Assembly: GCA_005800405.1 (NCBI GenBank)
Contig: SYFN01000198.1
Location: forward strand, 1 to 7,298
From: Burkholderiales bacterium
GTDB lineage: Bacteria > Pseudomonadota > Gammaproteobacteria > Burkholderiales > Burkholderiaceae_D
Reading direction: 5' to 3'
Length of the DNA: 7,298 nt
The position numbers and the translations under genes are program-made. Below are positions 6,528 through 7,298 of the stretch, piece by piece; position 1 is the stretch's first letter, and each line of letters opens with the position of its first letter. Below the pieces are notes generated by a model. That model saw nothing but the letters and a program-made list of their open reading frames with translations, ran no database searches and was not told where the DNA came from.

Positions 6528-7298
6528 TCAGGCAAAGACTTCGTCAACGGCGCGAGCAACCCGCGTACCTGAGCCGGCATCGTCGAGTGGGTTGCGCCTT
6601 AGTCGGTGTCGCAACGCAGGGGCGGCCATGCGTTTGAGATGAGAATCATTGACGGCATCGTGTCCTTCAAAAGCCGCCAGCGCGCGTGACGCGCGCATGA
6701 GCGCGAGTTCGCCCCGAAGACCATCCGTACCCAATGCCATGCAGAGTTGCGCGGCACGCGTGAGCGCGTGATCAGGCACATCAACGTCCGGCTGTTTTTT
6801 TCGGGCTGCGACTATGCGGCGGCGAATTTTTTCATCTTCTTTTCGCCAGGTCTCTACAAAGGCCTCAGGTGAGCGTTCATAGGCATCGCGTCGCCGCACG
6901 ACTTCGATACGCATTTTCAAATCTGTCGGTGTGGTGACATCAACGGCCAAGCCGAAACGATCCAGCAGTTGCGGCCGCCACTCGCCCTCTTCTGGATTGC
7001 CACTGCCCACCAGCACGAAACGCGCGGGATGACGCACTGACAAACCTTCGCGTTCGACCATATTTTCGCCAGAGGCTGCGACGTCGATCAGCAAATCGAC
7101 CAGGTGGTCTTCGAGCAAATTGACTTCATCAATGTAGAGAAACCCGCGATTGGCGCGTGCAAGCAAACCAGGCTCGAAAGCTTTGATGCCTTGGTCCCGT
7201 GCGCGAATACTTCGCGAAGCGCCGCGCCATCCAGTGGCAGCATCCGCCGCTGTACTACATGGATTTCCGCGCCTCGCAGCTTCGCTTTTCCTGAAGGG
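6528..7298 (-). CDS. bchI: BchI, magnesium chelatase ATPase subunit I (C-terminal part only)
   Basis: The AAA+ motor subunit of magnesium chelatase is present without its N-terminus. Clear BchI protein runs from [10 protein letters not shown] (from about 7193) through Walker [29 protein letters not shown], sensor-1 VGSGNPEEG and the arginine-finger segment RPQLLDRFG. It continues through [16 protein letters not shown] to the [18 protein letters not shown] tail. BchI proteins are about 340 residues; the roughly 120 N-terminal residues, including Walker A, are missing. The frame has no stop up to the right edge, so the gene is annotated to there. However, residues encoded upstream of about 7193 lack the expected VVDLPLG...TEDRV segment in any minus-strand frame. 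The real bchI part therefore probably ends near 7190. A TTG at 7166 is an internal Leu codon, not a start. One oddity is Trp in EEGEWRPQ, where family members normally have Leu. Confidence 0.9.
   Translation of the reverse strand, partial: PFRKSEAARRGNPCSTAADAATGWRGASRSIRARDQGIKAFEPGLLARANRGFLYIDEVNLLEDHLVDLLIDVAASGENMVEREGLSVRHPARFVLVGSGNPEEGEWRPQLLDRFGLAVDVTTPTDLKMRIEVVRRRDAYERSPEAFVETWRKEDEKIRRRIVAARKKQPDVDVPDHALTRAAQLCMALGTDGLRGELALMRASRALAAFEGHDAVNDSHLKRMAAPALRHRLRRNPLDDAGSGTRVARAVDEVFA
7187..7294 (+). pseudogene. Probable 3' end of an unrelated + strand gene
   Basis: The frame from 7187 to the TGA at 7292-7294 encodes about 35 residues (core [13 protein letters not shown], then [17 protein letters not shown]). 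By my count 26 of the 32 codons from 7193 to the stop end in G or C, clearly better than the overlapping bchI frame, and the composition looks like a natural C-terminus. There is no start: an in-frame TGA lies at 7184-7186, inside sequence that is still bchI. This is what a junction near 7190 would give, with the tail of a foreign gene joined head-on to bchI. I do not recognise the protein. Confidence 0.35.

Noticed and set aside
7187..7298. Frameshifted continuation of bchI in a second minus-strand frame (contains AEIHVV and LPLDGA)
   Set aside because: It has a faint resemblance to the expected BchI segment, but several indels within 100 bases would be needed, and the + strand frame shows better codon statistics. 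Not fully excluded.

Overview
The window looks like DNA from an anoxygenic phototrophic proteobacterium, most likely beta- or gammaproteobacterial, although the lineage is inferred. The right half carries bacteriochlorophyll genes in the order bchI-bchD-bchO, and the BchI and BchO sequences are of the purple-bacterial type. Seven protein genes lie in two convergent blocks. I see no tRNA, rRNA, CRISPR array or insertion sequence.

Left block (about 1-3630, + strand): a MoxR-type AAA+ ATPase (coxD) and a von Willebrand factor A protein (coxE) overlap or nearly abut. A short gap holds a possible 22-codon leader ORF, followed by a MobA/MocA-type cytidylyltransferase (mocA). A putative 2-oxoglutarate/Fe(II) dioxygenase comes next, and its ATG overlaps the mocA stop. 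The first three are maturation genes for molybdenum hydroxylases of the CO dehydrogenase/xanthine oxidase family: CoxD and CoxE finish the active-site metal cluster, and MocA converts molybdopterin cofactor to its cytosine dinucleotide form. The structural hydroxylase genes are not in the window and may lie upstream of position 1.

Middle (3631-3752): a 122-bp gap between the converging genes, with no convincing terminator.

Right block (3753-7298, - strand): bchI, bchD and bchO read leftwards as an operon. BchI and BchD are the ATPase and scaffold subunits of magnesium chelatase, which inserts Mg2+ into protoporphyrin IX. BchO is the alpha/beta-hydrolase usually encoded with them. bchI is incomplete: recognisable BchI protein stops near 7190. 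From there to the right edge the DNA reads best as the 3' end of an unrelated + strand gene ending with TGA at 7292-7294. This is either an assembly chimera at a contig end or a real rearrangement that truncates bchI.

Both blocks centre on an AAA+ ATPase paired with a vWA/MIDAS protein that loads a metal into a cofactor (Mo/Cu site in one, Mg in the other). By eye, the bch half is richer in G+C than the cox half.
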